Assembly (NCBI GenBank): GCA_021413845.1
Contig: JAIOPP010000163.1
Location: 1-64,000, forward strand
Length of the DNA: 64,000 bases
Direction: 5' to 3'
From: Planctomycetia bacterium
Lineage (GTDB): Bacteria > Planctomycetota > Planctomycetia > Pirellulales > PNKZ01
The position numbers and the translations under genes were made by a program. The notes beneath the pieces are model-generated. The model made no database searches. It was not told where the DNA came from and saw only the letters and a program-made list of their open reading frames with translations. Below, one piece after another: positions 44,777 through 53,683 of the stretch. Positions within the stretch are counted from its first letter, which is position 1; the number at the start of each line of letters is the position of its first letter.

Positions 44777-45790
44777 ATGTCCACGGCCATAGTCCCGCGC
44801 GTTCTCGTCACCGGTGCCGCCGGCTTTATCGGTTCTCATGTCGCCGAGCATTGCTTGGCCCAGGGGATGAACGTCGTCGCAACCGATGATCTTTCGGGCG
44901 GCTTCTTGGAGAACGTGCCGACGAAGGCGACTTGGGTCGAAGGCGATCTGACATCGCCGGAGTTCACGGCTTCGTTGTGGACGGATCATGGCCCATTCGA
45001 CTACGTCTATCATCTCGCCGCCTATGCGGCCGAAGGGCTTTCGCATTTCATTCGTGCTTACAACTATCGCACGAATTTAGTTGCTTCGATGCATGTGCTG
45101 AACGAGACGATCAAGTCGAAGGCTTGCAAGTGTTTCGTCTTCACCTCGTCGATCGCCGTTTATGGTCGCGGCCAAGTGCCGATGTCGGAGGACATGATCC
45201 CTCAGCCGGAAGATCCTTACGGCATCTCGAAGTATGCGGTCGAGCTCGACCTCCGAGCCGCACATGAAATGTTCGGCACCGAGTTCATCGTGTTCCGGCC
45301 GCATAACGTCTACGGCGAGCGACAAAACATCGCCGATAAATACCGTAACGTCATCGGCATCTTCATGAACCAGCTCCTGCAAGGTCGCCCGATGTCGGTG
45401 TTCGGCGACGGCTTGCAAACGCGCGCGTTCTCACACATCGACGACGTCGCACCGATCATCGCGCGCAGCCCATTGGTGCGTGAGGCCTACAACCAAACGT
45501 TCAACATCGGCGCCGACACACCGTATACGATCTTGCAACTGGCGAACGAAATCGCCGCGGCCTTCGAGAAGCCGGTCGAGTTGCTTCATCTTCCGGCGCG
45601 AAACGAAGTCGTCCACGCGTTCTCCGATCATTCGCGCGTGCAATGGACATTCGGCAATTCTTCGCCCGTCGATCTTCGAACCGGCATCCGTCGCATGGCC
45701 CGATGGGTGAAGGAGCGCGGCCCCGCGATACCCGTTCGATTTTCCGATATCGAGATCCGCGAAAAGCTTCCGAGCGGCTGGGAAACATGA
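44777..45790 (+). CDS. NAD-dependent nucleotide-sugar epimerase/dehydratase (extended SDR)
   Basis: 337 residues. The NAD-binding motif VTGAAGFIGSHVAEH lies at residues 10-24, the catalytic Ser in VFTSSIAVYG near 122-131 and the YGISK Tyr/Lys pair near 147. FRPHNVYGERQN and FSHIDDVA are the usual substrate-side motifs of UDP-sugar 4-epimerases and related enzymes. It would interconvert or dehydrate a nucleotide sugar for the locus; 4-epimerase activity is the most likely but a decarboxylase or 4,6-dehydratase cannot be excluded. It lies under a good promoter and is followed after 101 bases by a GT2 gene. Confidence 0.9.
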   Translation: MSTAIVPRVLVTGAAGFIGSHVAEHCLAQGMNVVATDDLSGGFLENVPTKATWVEGDLTSPEFTASLWTDHGPFDYVYHLAAYAAEGLSHFIRAYNYRTNLVASMHVLNETIKSKACKCFVFTSSIAVYGRGQVPMSEDMIPQPEDPYGISKYAVELDLRAAHEMFGTEFIVFRPHNVYGERQNIADKYRNVIGIFMNQLLQGRPMSVFGDGLQTRAFSHIDDVAPIIARSPLVREAYNQTFNIGADTPYTILQLANEIAAAFEKPVELLHLPARNEVVHAFSDHSRVQWTFGNSSPVDLRTGIRRMARWVKERGPAIPVRFSDIEIREKLPSGWET

Positions 45791-45891
45791 TTCTTCGACA
45801 TCTGAAGCATTATCGCTGCCGCTTCTTCCCATCCTCGCCGGCCGCGATTCAACTCACGCTCGTACTCAGCCTCATTTAGATCTTCTCTATC

Positions 45892-46875
45892 GTGTCCAAC
45901 GAACCTCGCGTCTCCGTTATCGTCAGCAATTTCAACGGCGCAAAGTACCTGCCGAAGTTGCTGGAGACGTTATACGCTCAGCGTGGCGTGCGGCTGGAGA
46001 TCATTATCGTCGATCGGCATAGTACCGATGCGTCCGCCACGATCCTGGCGAACGATCCCAAGCTGATCGTCATCGCCGAGCGTCCCGAGACCGGCCTCGT
46101 GACGGGCTACGCCGTCGGTGCCGAACGGGCGACGTCGGATCTTTTATTCTTCTGTAATGAAGACATGTGGTTCGAACCGAATTGCCTTCGCTTGCTCGCG
46201 GAGCGCATCGACCTTCCGAATCGGATCGCCGCGGCCGATCCTTGGCAGTGGACCTATGACGCCGAGATCCTCATTCACGCCGGAACCCGATTTCGGCGGC
46301 GACGACTAGAACTCAATACTCCGTATCCGTGGCGGGCCAACGCCTTCGTATGTCCGCTCTCGGTAGGCGAAGAAGTCCCCTTTGGTTGTGCAGGAGCCAT
46401 TCTTATCCATCGCTCCGCTTACGAAGAAGTCGGCGGTTGGGACCGCAGCTTTTTTCTCGATTATGAAGATCTCGATCTTTTCATTCGCACTTGGCAAGCG
46501 GGCTGGAAATGCATCACCGTGCCGGAGGCGAAAGTTTATCACGCCGTCAACGTATCGAATGCCAAGTCGATCGACGGAGGTCGTCAATTGGTCGGTCGAC
46601 GTCGGACGATTTCCGGCAGATCCAGCTTGATCGTCTTGGGCGTAAAACACTTCTCCACGAAGCACTTCCTCTTGCCGACGTTCGTGTGGCTCGGCTTGCT
46701 GCTCAAGCATGCCGCCACGTTCAACGGCACGAAGTTTTGGTGGACCTTACTAGCCGGCAAAGAAACTCTCAAGCGGTTACCGACAGCATGGCGTTATCGT
46801 CGCATGCGCAAGAGCCGGGGCTTGCCGACGGCGGAAGAATTTTATCTTGCACCCAAATTCCAAACCGACGATTAA
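45892..46875 (+). CDS. Glycosyltransferase, GT2 family
   Basis: 327 residues with a GTG start. The GT-A fold begins VSVIVSNFNGAKYLPKLLET; the first Asp lies in IIIVDRHSTDAS, the DxD position is represented by FCNEDMWF, and the late acidic motif is FLDYEDLDLFIRTWQAGW. This layout resembles rhamnosyltransferase-like GT2 enzymes that act inverting on cytoplasmic lipid-linked acceptors. A hydrophobic C-terminal stretch (around FLLPTFVWLGLLLKH) may bind the membrane. It faces the Wzy-TPR gene convergently with only 25 bases between the stops. Confidence 0.9.
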   Translation: MSNEPRVSVIVSNFNGAKYLPKLLETLYAQRGVRLEIIIVDRHSTDASATILANDPKLIVIAERPETGLVTGYAVGAERATSDLLFFCNEDMWFEPNCLRLLAERIDLPNRIAAADPWQWTYDAEILIHAGTRFRRRRLELNTPYPWRANAFVCPLSVGEEVPFGCAGAILIHRSAYEEVGGWDRSFFLDYEDLDLFIRTWQAGWKCITVPEAKVYHAVNVSNAKSIDGGRQLVGRRRTISGRSSLIVLGVKHFSTKHFLLPTFVWLGLLLKHAATFNGTKFWWTLLAGKETLKRLPTAWRYRRMRKSRGLPTAEEFYLAPKFQTDD

Positions 46876-46900
46876 TCGCAGTGCAATAAGCTGAGCGACT

Positions 46901-49765
46901 TTACTGCAAACGCTTCGAACCGATCGCGGAATCCACGGACTCTCGAAATTCGCGGATATCCAGACGCTCCGGCGATAACTCTTCCGCTCGTTTAGCCGCC
47001 TTCGAGGCACCGGCGAGGTCGCCGAGGTTGAGCAGTGCGCGACCTAAGATCACGTGTGCTTCCGCGTCTTTCTCGTTTCGTGTAATCGAGGTGCGTGCGA
47101 CTTCCGCCGCTTCGACATTGGCTCCCGCTTCGAGATAGAGTTCGGCGCAGCGACGGCGTGCTTCGTCGTCGATCTCAGGCAGGGCGTGCAACAACTCGGC
47201 TCCCTTGCGGAGATAGATGTTCTTCGGCTCGCCGGAACGAACCAGCAATCGATAACGATCTGCCGCGGCCGCCGCTTCTTTGCGCTGCCCCAGCGCGGCT
47301 CTGATGGCGGCAAGATCCAAATACCACTGCGGTTTTCCATCGACCGAGCGCGTCGCCGCCACGAATGCCGCTTCGGCTTGATCGAGCTTCCCGGCATCGG
47401 CAAGCGCCGTTCCGCGAACGTATTCATCGGCAGCATCATGCGCATCGGCGGCGTCGAGGAGCTGCGTTGCCTTTTGAAAGAAGGAACGACGCGTCGCCCG
47501 ATCGGCCGGATCCGCATAATAAGTCTGCGCGACGTCGATAATCGTTTTCGGATCGTCGGGAAGGAGGTGTTCCAAAATTTGCTGCGAACTCAAATAAGCC
47601 ATCGCCTGCTCCATCATCTGCTTCGATTGGCTTGGCGACAACGTCCACGCTCGCTTCCAAGCCGTGCATGCTTGCTCCGGTCGAGCTGCGTTCATATGCA
47701 ATTGACCGATCAGGAACAACCAATCGGGCCGCCCTTGAGCGAGCCTTTCAGCTCGTTCGAGATACCACGCGTCGTTGCTCGGAGCTTCGTCGAGAAAACA
47801 AAGCTGGGCCATGATCATCTGCGCGTACGGCGACAACGGACAAAGCTCGCGAGCCAGGCGAACCTCGATCAAGGCCGGAAACAAATTCGCTTTTACGATC
47901 GGAATTTCGCGTATCGCCTTCAGTCCCGCTTCGTCGCCGATCCTTTCCCTGAGGCCGGCCTCGGAGTGCAATGCTGCGGGAAATTGCCCGACGGCATACT
48001 TCTCGCTATCGAGCCGCATCACCGGATCGAGATCCATCTCGCGACGATACTCGCTTGCGTAGCGTTCGACCCACAACTCGGCCAGGCGTAAATGTGCTTC
48101 GCCGTCGTCCGGATAAGCACGGACTGCTGATTCTTGCCGCTTAATCGCTTCATCCATGGCTTCGGTCGTGCGTTTCTCTTCATTCAGTACGCGCGTGTCG
48201 AGTTCGGCTCGCTCGACGATCGAAGAGCGGAACGTCTCGGACGCGGCCCAACTCACTCCGGCGACGAGAACCGTGAGTGTCGTTATTCCCCAAGCCCAAT
48301 CGCTCTTGCGTCCCGTGGCCGGAATCGCCTCGACAATCAGGGACGCAGACGAAGCCGAATCATCTTTGGGTTTCGACGTCGCGGATCGCTTAATCGTCGC
48401 TCTACGAAAAATCGCTCCGCAACAAACGGCCAGCGGGAACATAACCGCCGGGCGATACCATGCGAAATCGAAGCAAACATGCACGAGTTGCATCGCCACG
48501 ATCGCCGTCGCAGCGGCAGCGAGCCCGATGTGCTCGGCTGTTTGCGCCCTGCGCCACATCCGACGCGCCGACCGAAAGATCAACCCGCACAGCGCAACGA
48601 GCAGCACCACACCGACCAGACCGCCGACGACGAACGTCTCGATATATTGGTTTTCCGCATTCCTACAGAGCGTAAGATACATTTGCCGCTCGAAGGGAAC
48701 GTGGGCATAGTAGAAGGTTCCCAGACCCGAACCGAACGGCTGAAACAGAGCCCCGGTATCCAGCGACTCGCGCCAGATTCGCCACCGCGATTCTTCAAGA
48801 ATGCTCCCGGCGAGGATCGAGTCCCAGCGAAGTTCCAACACGGAAGATTGGACGACCCAGACGCCGAGCGCCGTCGCTGCGATCGCGGGCCCCGCCGCTA
48901 ACCAAAAGAAAGAACGCCGACTCGTGGAGTTGCCGGCGACGATAAAGGTGAGGACCGTCCCGAAGATAGCCGCGATCATCGTTCCGCGCGAAAGCGAAGC
49001 AATGACACCCGCGGAAATCGTGATGAGCGCTCCGAAGGAAACGAGCAACGGTGCGTCGACGTGCATCAAGAACCATTGCAGACTATCGATCCCGCGACTC
49101 CCGCTCGTGCGCCGCGGGATCCGAGAAATTTGCCACACCGTAAGGCCGATGGCGGCTGCTAAGCTGAGTTCGAGCAATGCTCCCGCGGTGTTTCGATTGA
49201 GAAAGGGGCCGAAAGGAGCGGCATTGAGCGGCAGCGGCAACTGAAAATACGGGCCGACGCTTCCCATCGCGCGCTCGACAAGTCCCGAGCACGCAACCGC
49301 GAAACCGGTAGCCGCGACGACGGAGAGCAACACCAGCATCGGTTTCGTTTCGCCGAAGAGCGCAGCGCCGAGCGCAACCGAGGCGATGGCGGCGACGAGA
49401 AACGCCAGATCGCGTCGCGTGCCCGGCACGTACAAACTTAGCGGACTCGCTTGAGCCTGCACTCCTGGCGACGCCGCGAAATCGCTTTTCCATTGAGCGG
49501 CTTTCGGACTCCAATCGCTTGCCGCGACGGTGAGTTGCCAAGCACCCAACCCCGCCGCACAAACCAATAACAGCAAGGGAACGCGAATCGCTTTCCAAGC
49601 AACTCCCGCATCCGGCAATTGCGTACTACAGAGAAGGAGAGCGCCGGCGGAAACGGCCATCGCGACGAGCCGCACCGGCATCTGCACGCCGGAGAAGAAC
49701 CAAGGGATCACCGCAATTCCCAACAGCACCAACCCTTGAGCGGCGAGCCGGCAGTATTTTGACAA
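46901..49765 (-). CDS. O-antigen ligase/Wzy-like membrane protein fused to TPR repeats
   Basis: 954 residues from a TTG preceded by GAGG. Residues about 1-470 contain about eleven to twelve membrane helices with a large periplasmic region holding SLSRGTMIAA and later ENQYIETFVVGGLVGVVLLV, the Wzy/WaaL-type loop and helix. A further membrane segment lies near 500-515. The remaining 440 residues are TPR-like helical repeats, such as AHLRLAELWVERYASEYRRE and AHVILGRALLNLGDLAGASK. Ligase-TPR fusions are known among O-antigen ligases and protein O-glycosyltransferases, where TPRs may bind acceptor or partner proteins. This could polymerise the glycan or attach it to a surface anchor. Confidence 0.87.
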   Translation of the reverse strand: MSKYCRLAAQGLVLLGIAVIPWFFSGVQMPVRLVAMAVSAGALLLCSTQLPDAGVAWKAIRVPLLLLVCAAGLGAWQLTVAASDWSPKAAQWKSDFAASPGVQAQASPLSLYVPGTRRDLAFLVAAIASVALGAALFGETKPMLVLLSVVAATGFAVACSGLVERAMGSVGPYFQLPLPLNAAPFGPFLNRNTAGALLELSLAAAIGLTVWQISRIPRRTSGSRGIDSLQWFLMHVDAPLLVSFGALITISAGVIASLSRGTMIAAIFGTVLTFIVAGNSTSRRSFFWLAAGPAIAATALGVWVVQSSVLELRWDSILAGSILEESRWRIWRESLDTGALFQPFGSGLGTFYYAHVPFERQMYLTLCRNAENQYIETFVVGGLVGVVLLVALCGLIFRSARRMWRRAQTAEHIGLAAAATAIVAMQLVHVCFDFAWYRPAVMFPLAVCCGAIFRRATIKRSATSKPKDDSASSASLIVEAIPATGRKSDWAWGITTLTVLVAGVSWAASETFRSSIVERAELDTRVLNEEKRTTEAMDEAIKRQESAVRAYPDDGEAHLRLAELWVERYASEYRREMDLDPVMRLDSEKYAVGQFPAALHSEAGLRERIGDEAGLKAIREIPIVKANLFPALIEVRLARELCPLSPYAQMIMAQLCFLDEAPSNDAWYLERAERLAQGRPDWLFLIGQLHMNAARPEQACTAWKRAWTLSPSQSKQMMEQAMAYLSSQQILEHLLPDDPKTIIDVAQTYYADPADRATRRSFFQKATQLLDAADAHDAADEYVRGTALADAGKLDQAEAAFVAATRSVDGKPQWYLDLAAIRAALGQRKEAAAAADRYRLLVRSGEPKNIYLRKGAELLHALPEIDDEARRRCAELYLEAGANVEAAEVARTSITRNEKDAEAHVILGRALLNLGDLAGASKAAKRAEELSPERLDIREFRESVDSAIGSKRLQ

Positions 49766-49837
49766 GTGTCGATCCTCGACGACGAACTGCTAAGCGAACG
49801 ACACCGACTTGAGCCTGTTGAGATGATCCAAGAAAAC

Positions 49838-49877
49838 AAAACGGCCGAAATCGTCGTGAGGCGATTCCGGCCGTTCC
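49838..49877 (-). terminator. Rho-independent terminator after the Gly-rich secreted protein gene
   Basis: AACGGCCGAAATCG pairs with CGATTCCGGCCGTT with a single mismatch around an 8-base loop. On the minus strand it is followed by TTTTGTTTTC. It lies between the Gly-rich protein gene and the Wzy-TPR gene and separates their transcripts. Confidence 0.8.
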
Positions 49878-49937
49878 GCAATTATTTTGACGAGCGGTTG
49901 CACATGTCATGCTTCGCTCGAATTCATCAGTACGATA

Positions 49938-51323
49938 CTACAGTGAACCGGAACCGCCCGAACCGGAACCGCTCGAAGAGGAGCCTGCATTACTTTTTCC
50001 GGACGCACTGGCAGCGGCCGCAGCTCCTCCAAGACCAAGTGCGCCCAAGCCGCCGAGCCCCCCGCCCGCGCCGCCAAGGCCGCCCCCTCCACCACCACCT
50101 AAGCCTCCTCCACCGCCACCGCCTCCTCCGCCAAATCCACCTCCACCACCAAAACCACCGCCTCCTCCTCCGCCGCCACCGGCAGCACGGAAGTCGCCAC
50201 CGCGACCGCCGCCGCCGCTAGGGCCGAGCCCTCGAGGCTGGAGCACGCCGCGAGCAAACGATACGGACTTGATGTTCGAGGAAGGAACAAGCTCGGCCGG
50301 TGCCGGAAGAATTCGAATGCCTACCGCACCGAACTGATCGTTTCCGGCGACGATGAATGAATAAGAACCCGGAAGAAGACCGCTGACTTCATAATTGCCT
50401 TGGGCGTTGCTGGTAGTCCGTGTGACGACCCGTCCTTGCTGCAAAAAGTAAATCGTCGTAAACGGAGATGGCACGAGCTTTTCGGAATTGTCGAAATGAT
50501 TGAGCTGCCCTAAGAGCTTGCCGTTTGCATCCAGATGATAAGAGCTACGCTCGTAAGCGTCGTTCAGGAGGTCGACGGTCGTCGTATCCATTTCCAAAGT
50601 GTTGGCTTCGGCCGCTCCCGCTTTGTCGGCGGCTCCCACGACTCCCTTATCGGTTTCCGCAGCCGCGACCAAGCGCATCGGGGATGCGTTTCCGGTTGCA
50701 CTGACACGTTGCCCATTTTGGATTTCGGCGATCCGCCTCGCGGCTTCGGCGTCGATCGTAGGAATCGGCGTGATGTGCAACCAATCGGCTCCCGGAGCTT
50801 CGGCAGCTTGTTTCGTCCCTGCATCGACATTGGAAACGAGGCGCTGCCGGCCGATCGTATTCGCTCGCGGAGCTTCGACTTTCTCCGGCGGTGGAACCAC
50901 GCGCACGCCCGTAGACGACAATCCCGACGCTCCGTTGGCGATCACCGAGTAGTAACCCGGAGTCAGCCCGGTTGCTTGAAAAGTTCCTTCCGCATTCGGC
51001 GTGGCTTGCGAAACGATCTCGCCGTGACGAACGAAGAATAGCTTGACGCGTGCCGGAGTCAGGGCGCCGCCCGAGTCGACCATGCGCACCTTACCTTTTA
51101 GGTTGCCGTCCGACTGCAAGGCATATTCATGCCGCATATACGAAGCATAAGCCGCGCTGCGCACCGCGGCATCGACCGCCACCGTCTCGGCAGTGACGGC
51201 GTTTTCCTTCTTCGCGTCCGCCGCTTCCACGAGCGCTTGCGCATCGGCGACGATAGGCGTCAGACCGAACGCGGCAAACACAAACGACTTGGTAAGCAAC
51301 GAATGCATGCGCAGGACGTTCAT
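49938..51323 (-). CDS. Secreted protein with two carboxypeptidase-regulatory-like domains and glycine-rich tail
   Basis: 461 residues. A signal peptide ends near residue 28 (LTPIVADAQA). Two beta-sandwich units of carboxypeptidase-regulatory or SdrD-B-like type follow. The first (about 70-145) has KGKVRMVDSG, TPNAEGTFQATGLTPGYYSV; the second (about 260-340) has LGQLNHFDNSEKLV, TSNAQGNYEVSGLLPGSYSF. The last 110 residues are nearly pure Gly in GGGFGGGG units, then Ala/Ser-rich ending GSGSL. Glycine-rich tails of this sort are flexible and may be structural or cross-linked. No LPXTG or PEP-CTERM-like helix is present, so it is not an evident exosortase substrate. Probably an extracellular or envelope structural protein. 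Confidence 0.85.
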   Translation of the reverse strand: MNVLRMHSLLTKSFVFAAFGLTPIVADAQALVEAADAKKENAVTAETVAVDAAVRSAAYASYMRHEYALQSDGNLKGKVRMVDSGGALTPARVKLFFVRHGEIVSQATPNAEGTFQATGLTPGYYSVIANGASGLSSTGVRVVPPPEKVEAPRANTIGRQRLVSNVDAGTKQAAEAPGADWLHITPIPTIDAEAARRIAEIQNGQRVSATGNASPMRLVAAAETDKGVVGAADKAGAAEANTLEMDTTTVDLLNDAYERSSYHLDANGKLLGQLNHFDNSEKLVPSPFTTIYFLQQGRVVTRTTSNAQGNYEVSGLLPGSYSFIVAGNDQFGAVGIRILPAPAELVPSSNIKSVSFARGVLQPRGLGPSGGGGRGGDFRAAGGGGGGGGGFGGGGGFGGGGGGGGGGLGGGGGGGLGGAGGGLGGLGALGLGGAAAAASASGKSNAGSSSSGSGSGGSGSL

Positions 51324-51709
51324 AGATATGCTTTCTGAGGAACCATTTCCGGAACTGAACTTCCGGAGTTGAGCTGCGTGTCGCGAACTTATTTCAACGA
51401 CGGCAAAACCACTAAGGAGGTATGGTCTAAGCAGGCATCGTCAAACGGCTTAAATCGACGCATCAGCCTCGATTTGCGTGCCGACGATGCCATTCTGTGA
51501 TGATATTTGGCTAAGCAGGTATTGCAACGTATTTCTCAACGAATATCGCGAGCGGATCCCCACCAAGCTGACAGCCCACCCAAAAGGCTTGATCCCTGCC
51601 GCAAAATCTCCGTTAGGAATGGTTTAGCTCCACTACCGCCTACTTCAATCTTACTTCGCATCGAGGCCTGGGAAAGGAGCGAATCGTGGCGATTCGCGCA
51701 GCGGTTCGC
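51324..51709. other. Intergenic region with nested inverted repeats
   Basis: 386 bases between two minus-strand genes. At 51434-51491 there are two nested perfect inverted repeats: GGCATCGTC with GACGATGCC outside, and AATCGA with TCGATT inside. No T-run follows on either strand. Next to it, the minus strand carries ACCTCCTT (complement of 51414-51421), which resembles the ribosomal anti-Shine-Dalgarno sequence. It may be the structured leader of the Gly-rich protein mRNA. No coding frame is convincing. Confidence 0.45.
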
Positions 51710-52987
51710 CTAGCGTAACATTCCAGGAGCGGCCGGCGGAGACGATGCTGCTTGAGCGGTGCGAGCCGCCGAAGTGCCGCTCGTACCCGCGGTCCCGAAG
51801 GGAACCTGGCCGTAAGTCGTTGCCGGGTAAGGATTCGCATAAGGCGAAGCGGCGGCAGTGGGGGCGCTCGAATTCGTCGGAGCACCGGCCCATCCGATGA
51901 GGTCGCGCCCGCCGGCAGGTGCCGCGGGATAAGGGGCAGAACCAGAGGACGGTACTCCTACGGCATTCCCATTGCCCAAGGGCGGCACGGCGGTCATGCC
52001 AGTAGAACTGGAAAATCCCCCCGAGTTCGAATAGGGGGTCGGTGTCGGAATCGGCGTGCCGTAAGAACCACCGACGGGGGTGGCAGGCTGCTGAGTCGTG
52101 TTCGGCCCTCCGGCCGGCAAGCCGGCGGCTCGCACGTTCGGGTCGCCGAGATCGACCACGGCCCAACCGGGATAATTCGGCATCGTGAACAGTTGCGCCG
52201 GATCGGCTGGAATATTATTCACCGTCCAAGAGCGAACATCGAACTTCAGCGAGAACTGCGTCGAAGGCCAATTGATCTCGATCACCTGAGGCACGATCGC
52301 GCCCGTGGCCGGATCGCGCCATTGGCGACTCGCCAGCGCGCTGGCGACCAGCGTACCGCGCTCGTCGTAAAGGTGTTGCTCGAGCACGAACCCTCGCGCG
52401 TCGTCGACGACCGTCACCTTCGTCATCGGGGCGGAGCCGTTCACGCTCGGCAACGTCGTCCGAACTTCCCATTTGCCGTTCCGATTCTTCTGCGGCGTCG
52501 AATGCTGATGGTAAGGATCGAACGTCGCCAGGCCGATCGCGTCGAGCAGCCATTCGGGATCGACCGGCACGACTTGCTTCGCCGCGCTTGCCGCGAACTT
52601 ATCGTGTCGACAAAAATACAACGTCGGAGGCGGATTCCTTCGGACCCAAAACCAAAACACGTCGTCGTTGCTTCCCATATCGACTTCCGCACCGGTGAGC
52701 GCCGTCTCTGCGCGGAGACGCAATCTCTTTTGCCGCTCCAGCGCAAGATTGGCGCGCAACGAAGGGGCACCCGGCACGCTCATCACGGCATCCGTCGTAT
52801 AAAGCGAGCGAATGAGTGCGCTGTTGGCATTCACGACCTGAATCACATCGCCGGTGGATGGGTTCTCCGTCAACACGCGCGGGCCGTAGATCGCCGTCAC
52901 GTTCGGATTCGGCCGATGACATTGAGCGCCCCCCGCCGAAACGGCGACGACGCAAGCGAAGAGCAGGGCAGCCGGTTGTTTGATCAC
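51710..52987 (-). CDS. Secreted conserved protein, possible LolA-like fold, with low-complexity tail
   Basis: 425 residues from a GTG at 52987; the frame extends to 53161 but would overlap the upstream gene. The N-terminus VIKQPAALLFACVVAVSAGG is a signal peptide, with AQC following as a poor lipobox, so it may be a lipoprotein. Residues 30-300 are globular, with a W/F-rich beta pattern (DDVFWFWVRRNPPPTLYFCR and KVTVVDDARGFVLEQHLYDE) reminiscent of outer-membrane lipoprotein carrier folds. The last 130 residues are Pro/Gly/Ser/Thr-rich. It follows a small conserved gene by 37 bases. Function is not recognised; the fold comparison is inference. Confidence 0.75.
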   Translation of the reverse strand: MIKQPAALLFACVVAVSAGGAQCHRPNPNVTAIYGPRVLTENPSTGDVIQVVNANSALIRSLYTTDAVMSVPGAPSLRANLALERQKRLRLRAETALTGAEVDMGSNDDVFWFWVRRNPPPTLYFCRHDKFAASAAKQVVPVDPEWLLDAIGLATFDPYHQHSTPQKNRNGKWEVRTTLPSVNGSAPMTKVTVVDDARGFVLEQHLYDERGTLVASALASRQWRDPATGAIVPQVIEINWPSTQFSLKFDVRSWTVNNIPADPAQLFTMPNYPGWAVVDLGDPNVRAAGLPAGGPNTTQQPATPVGGSYGTPIPTPTPYSNSGGFSSSTGMTAVPPLGNGNAVGVPSSGSAPYPAAPAGGRDLIGWAGAPTNSSAPTAAASPYANPYPATTYGQVPFGTAGTSGTSAARTAQAASSPPAAPGMLR

Positions 52988-53024
52988 TTCCGCGACTTTC
53001 GTAGGTTTTCTTAGCAGCGGCCGG

Positions 53025-53519
53025 TTAACTCGGAGCGTACAACAATTGGCCCAAATAAGCTTGAATCTCCGCCACGCGTGGTTCGCTCGGATCGACGACC
53101 CGAACTCGATACGTCTGCTCATCGCGCGGGCAGTAGAGCACCATCGTCTCTCCGGCCACACCGGTATCGTCTTCCTTGACCGTCTCTTCCAGTCGCATCA
53201 ACCGCCGGCGAATCAACAGCAGCGTCAACACATAACGTAAATCATATTGCTCGGGCGAGTCTTCCAACTCGGCGAACAGTTGCAGCATCACTTCGCTCGG
53301 AGCGAGCTTCTGCTTCTTCGACCCTTCGCGAGCCGGCATCGTCGACTTCCACCAACCGATCGCGTCTTCCGGCGGACCGTTCCAAGAAGCGGCCGAGTAA
53401 TCGAGTCGCTTCACCATCGCTCCGTCTTTCATCAGCACGGTGTAGTAAGTCTCGCCTGCTGCGATCTCACGCCCGCTGACGGCGCAAGTCCGCGTCGATT
53501 TAACAACTTCGAAATCCAT
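53025..53519 (-). CDS. Conserved hypothetical protein with N-terminal Cys motif
   Basis: 164 residues from the ATG at 53519 (MDFEVVKSTRTCAVSGREIA); the frame continues upstream to 53654, but that part has no protein-like character. The N-terminal third has TCAVSGREIAAGETYYTVLM, a shape like a treble-clef or zinc-ribbon half site with only one clear Cys. The middle is helical (VLTLLLIRRRLMRLEETVKE), followed by YCPRDEQTYRVRVVDPSEP. Such proteins are widespread in planctomycetes without known role. It sits directly upstream of the LolA-like secreted protein, with which it is probably co-transcribed. Confidence 0.75.
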   Translation of the reverse strand: MDFEVVKSTRTCAVSGREIAAGETYYTVLMKDGAMVKRLDYSAASWNGPPEDAIGWWKSTMPAREGSKKQKLAPSEVMLQLFAELEDSPEQYDLRYVLTLLLIRRRLMRLEETVKEDDTGVAGETMVLYCPRDEQTYRVRVVDPSEPRVAEIQAYLGQLLYAPS

Positions 53520-53683
53520 CGCGATGCCGAACGTTCCAAAGAAATCGCCTGCACGAGTCTCGATCGAGCCACGCCCATACGGGTGCGGGAAGGTACAAGA
53601 AACCGCCGGCGACGGCAAGGTTGTATGCACGCGCTTACAGCAATTGCTCTGCATGCGGCGACGGCAACGATGCGGCCGCCGGC

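Noticed and set aside
50030-50215. Regular short repeats resembling a CRISPR or minisatellite
   Set aside because: They are GGN codons of the Gly-rich tail of the minus-strand secreted protein; there is no repeat-spacer pattern.
51414-51429. Perfect plus-strand Shine-Dalgarno (AAGGAGGT) directly followed by ATG
   Set aside because: The frame is ATG GTC TAA, two codons only, and the spacing is zero; more likely of interest as its minus-strand complement.
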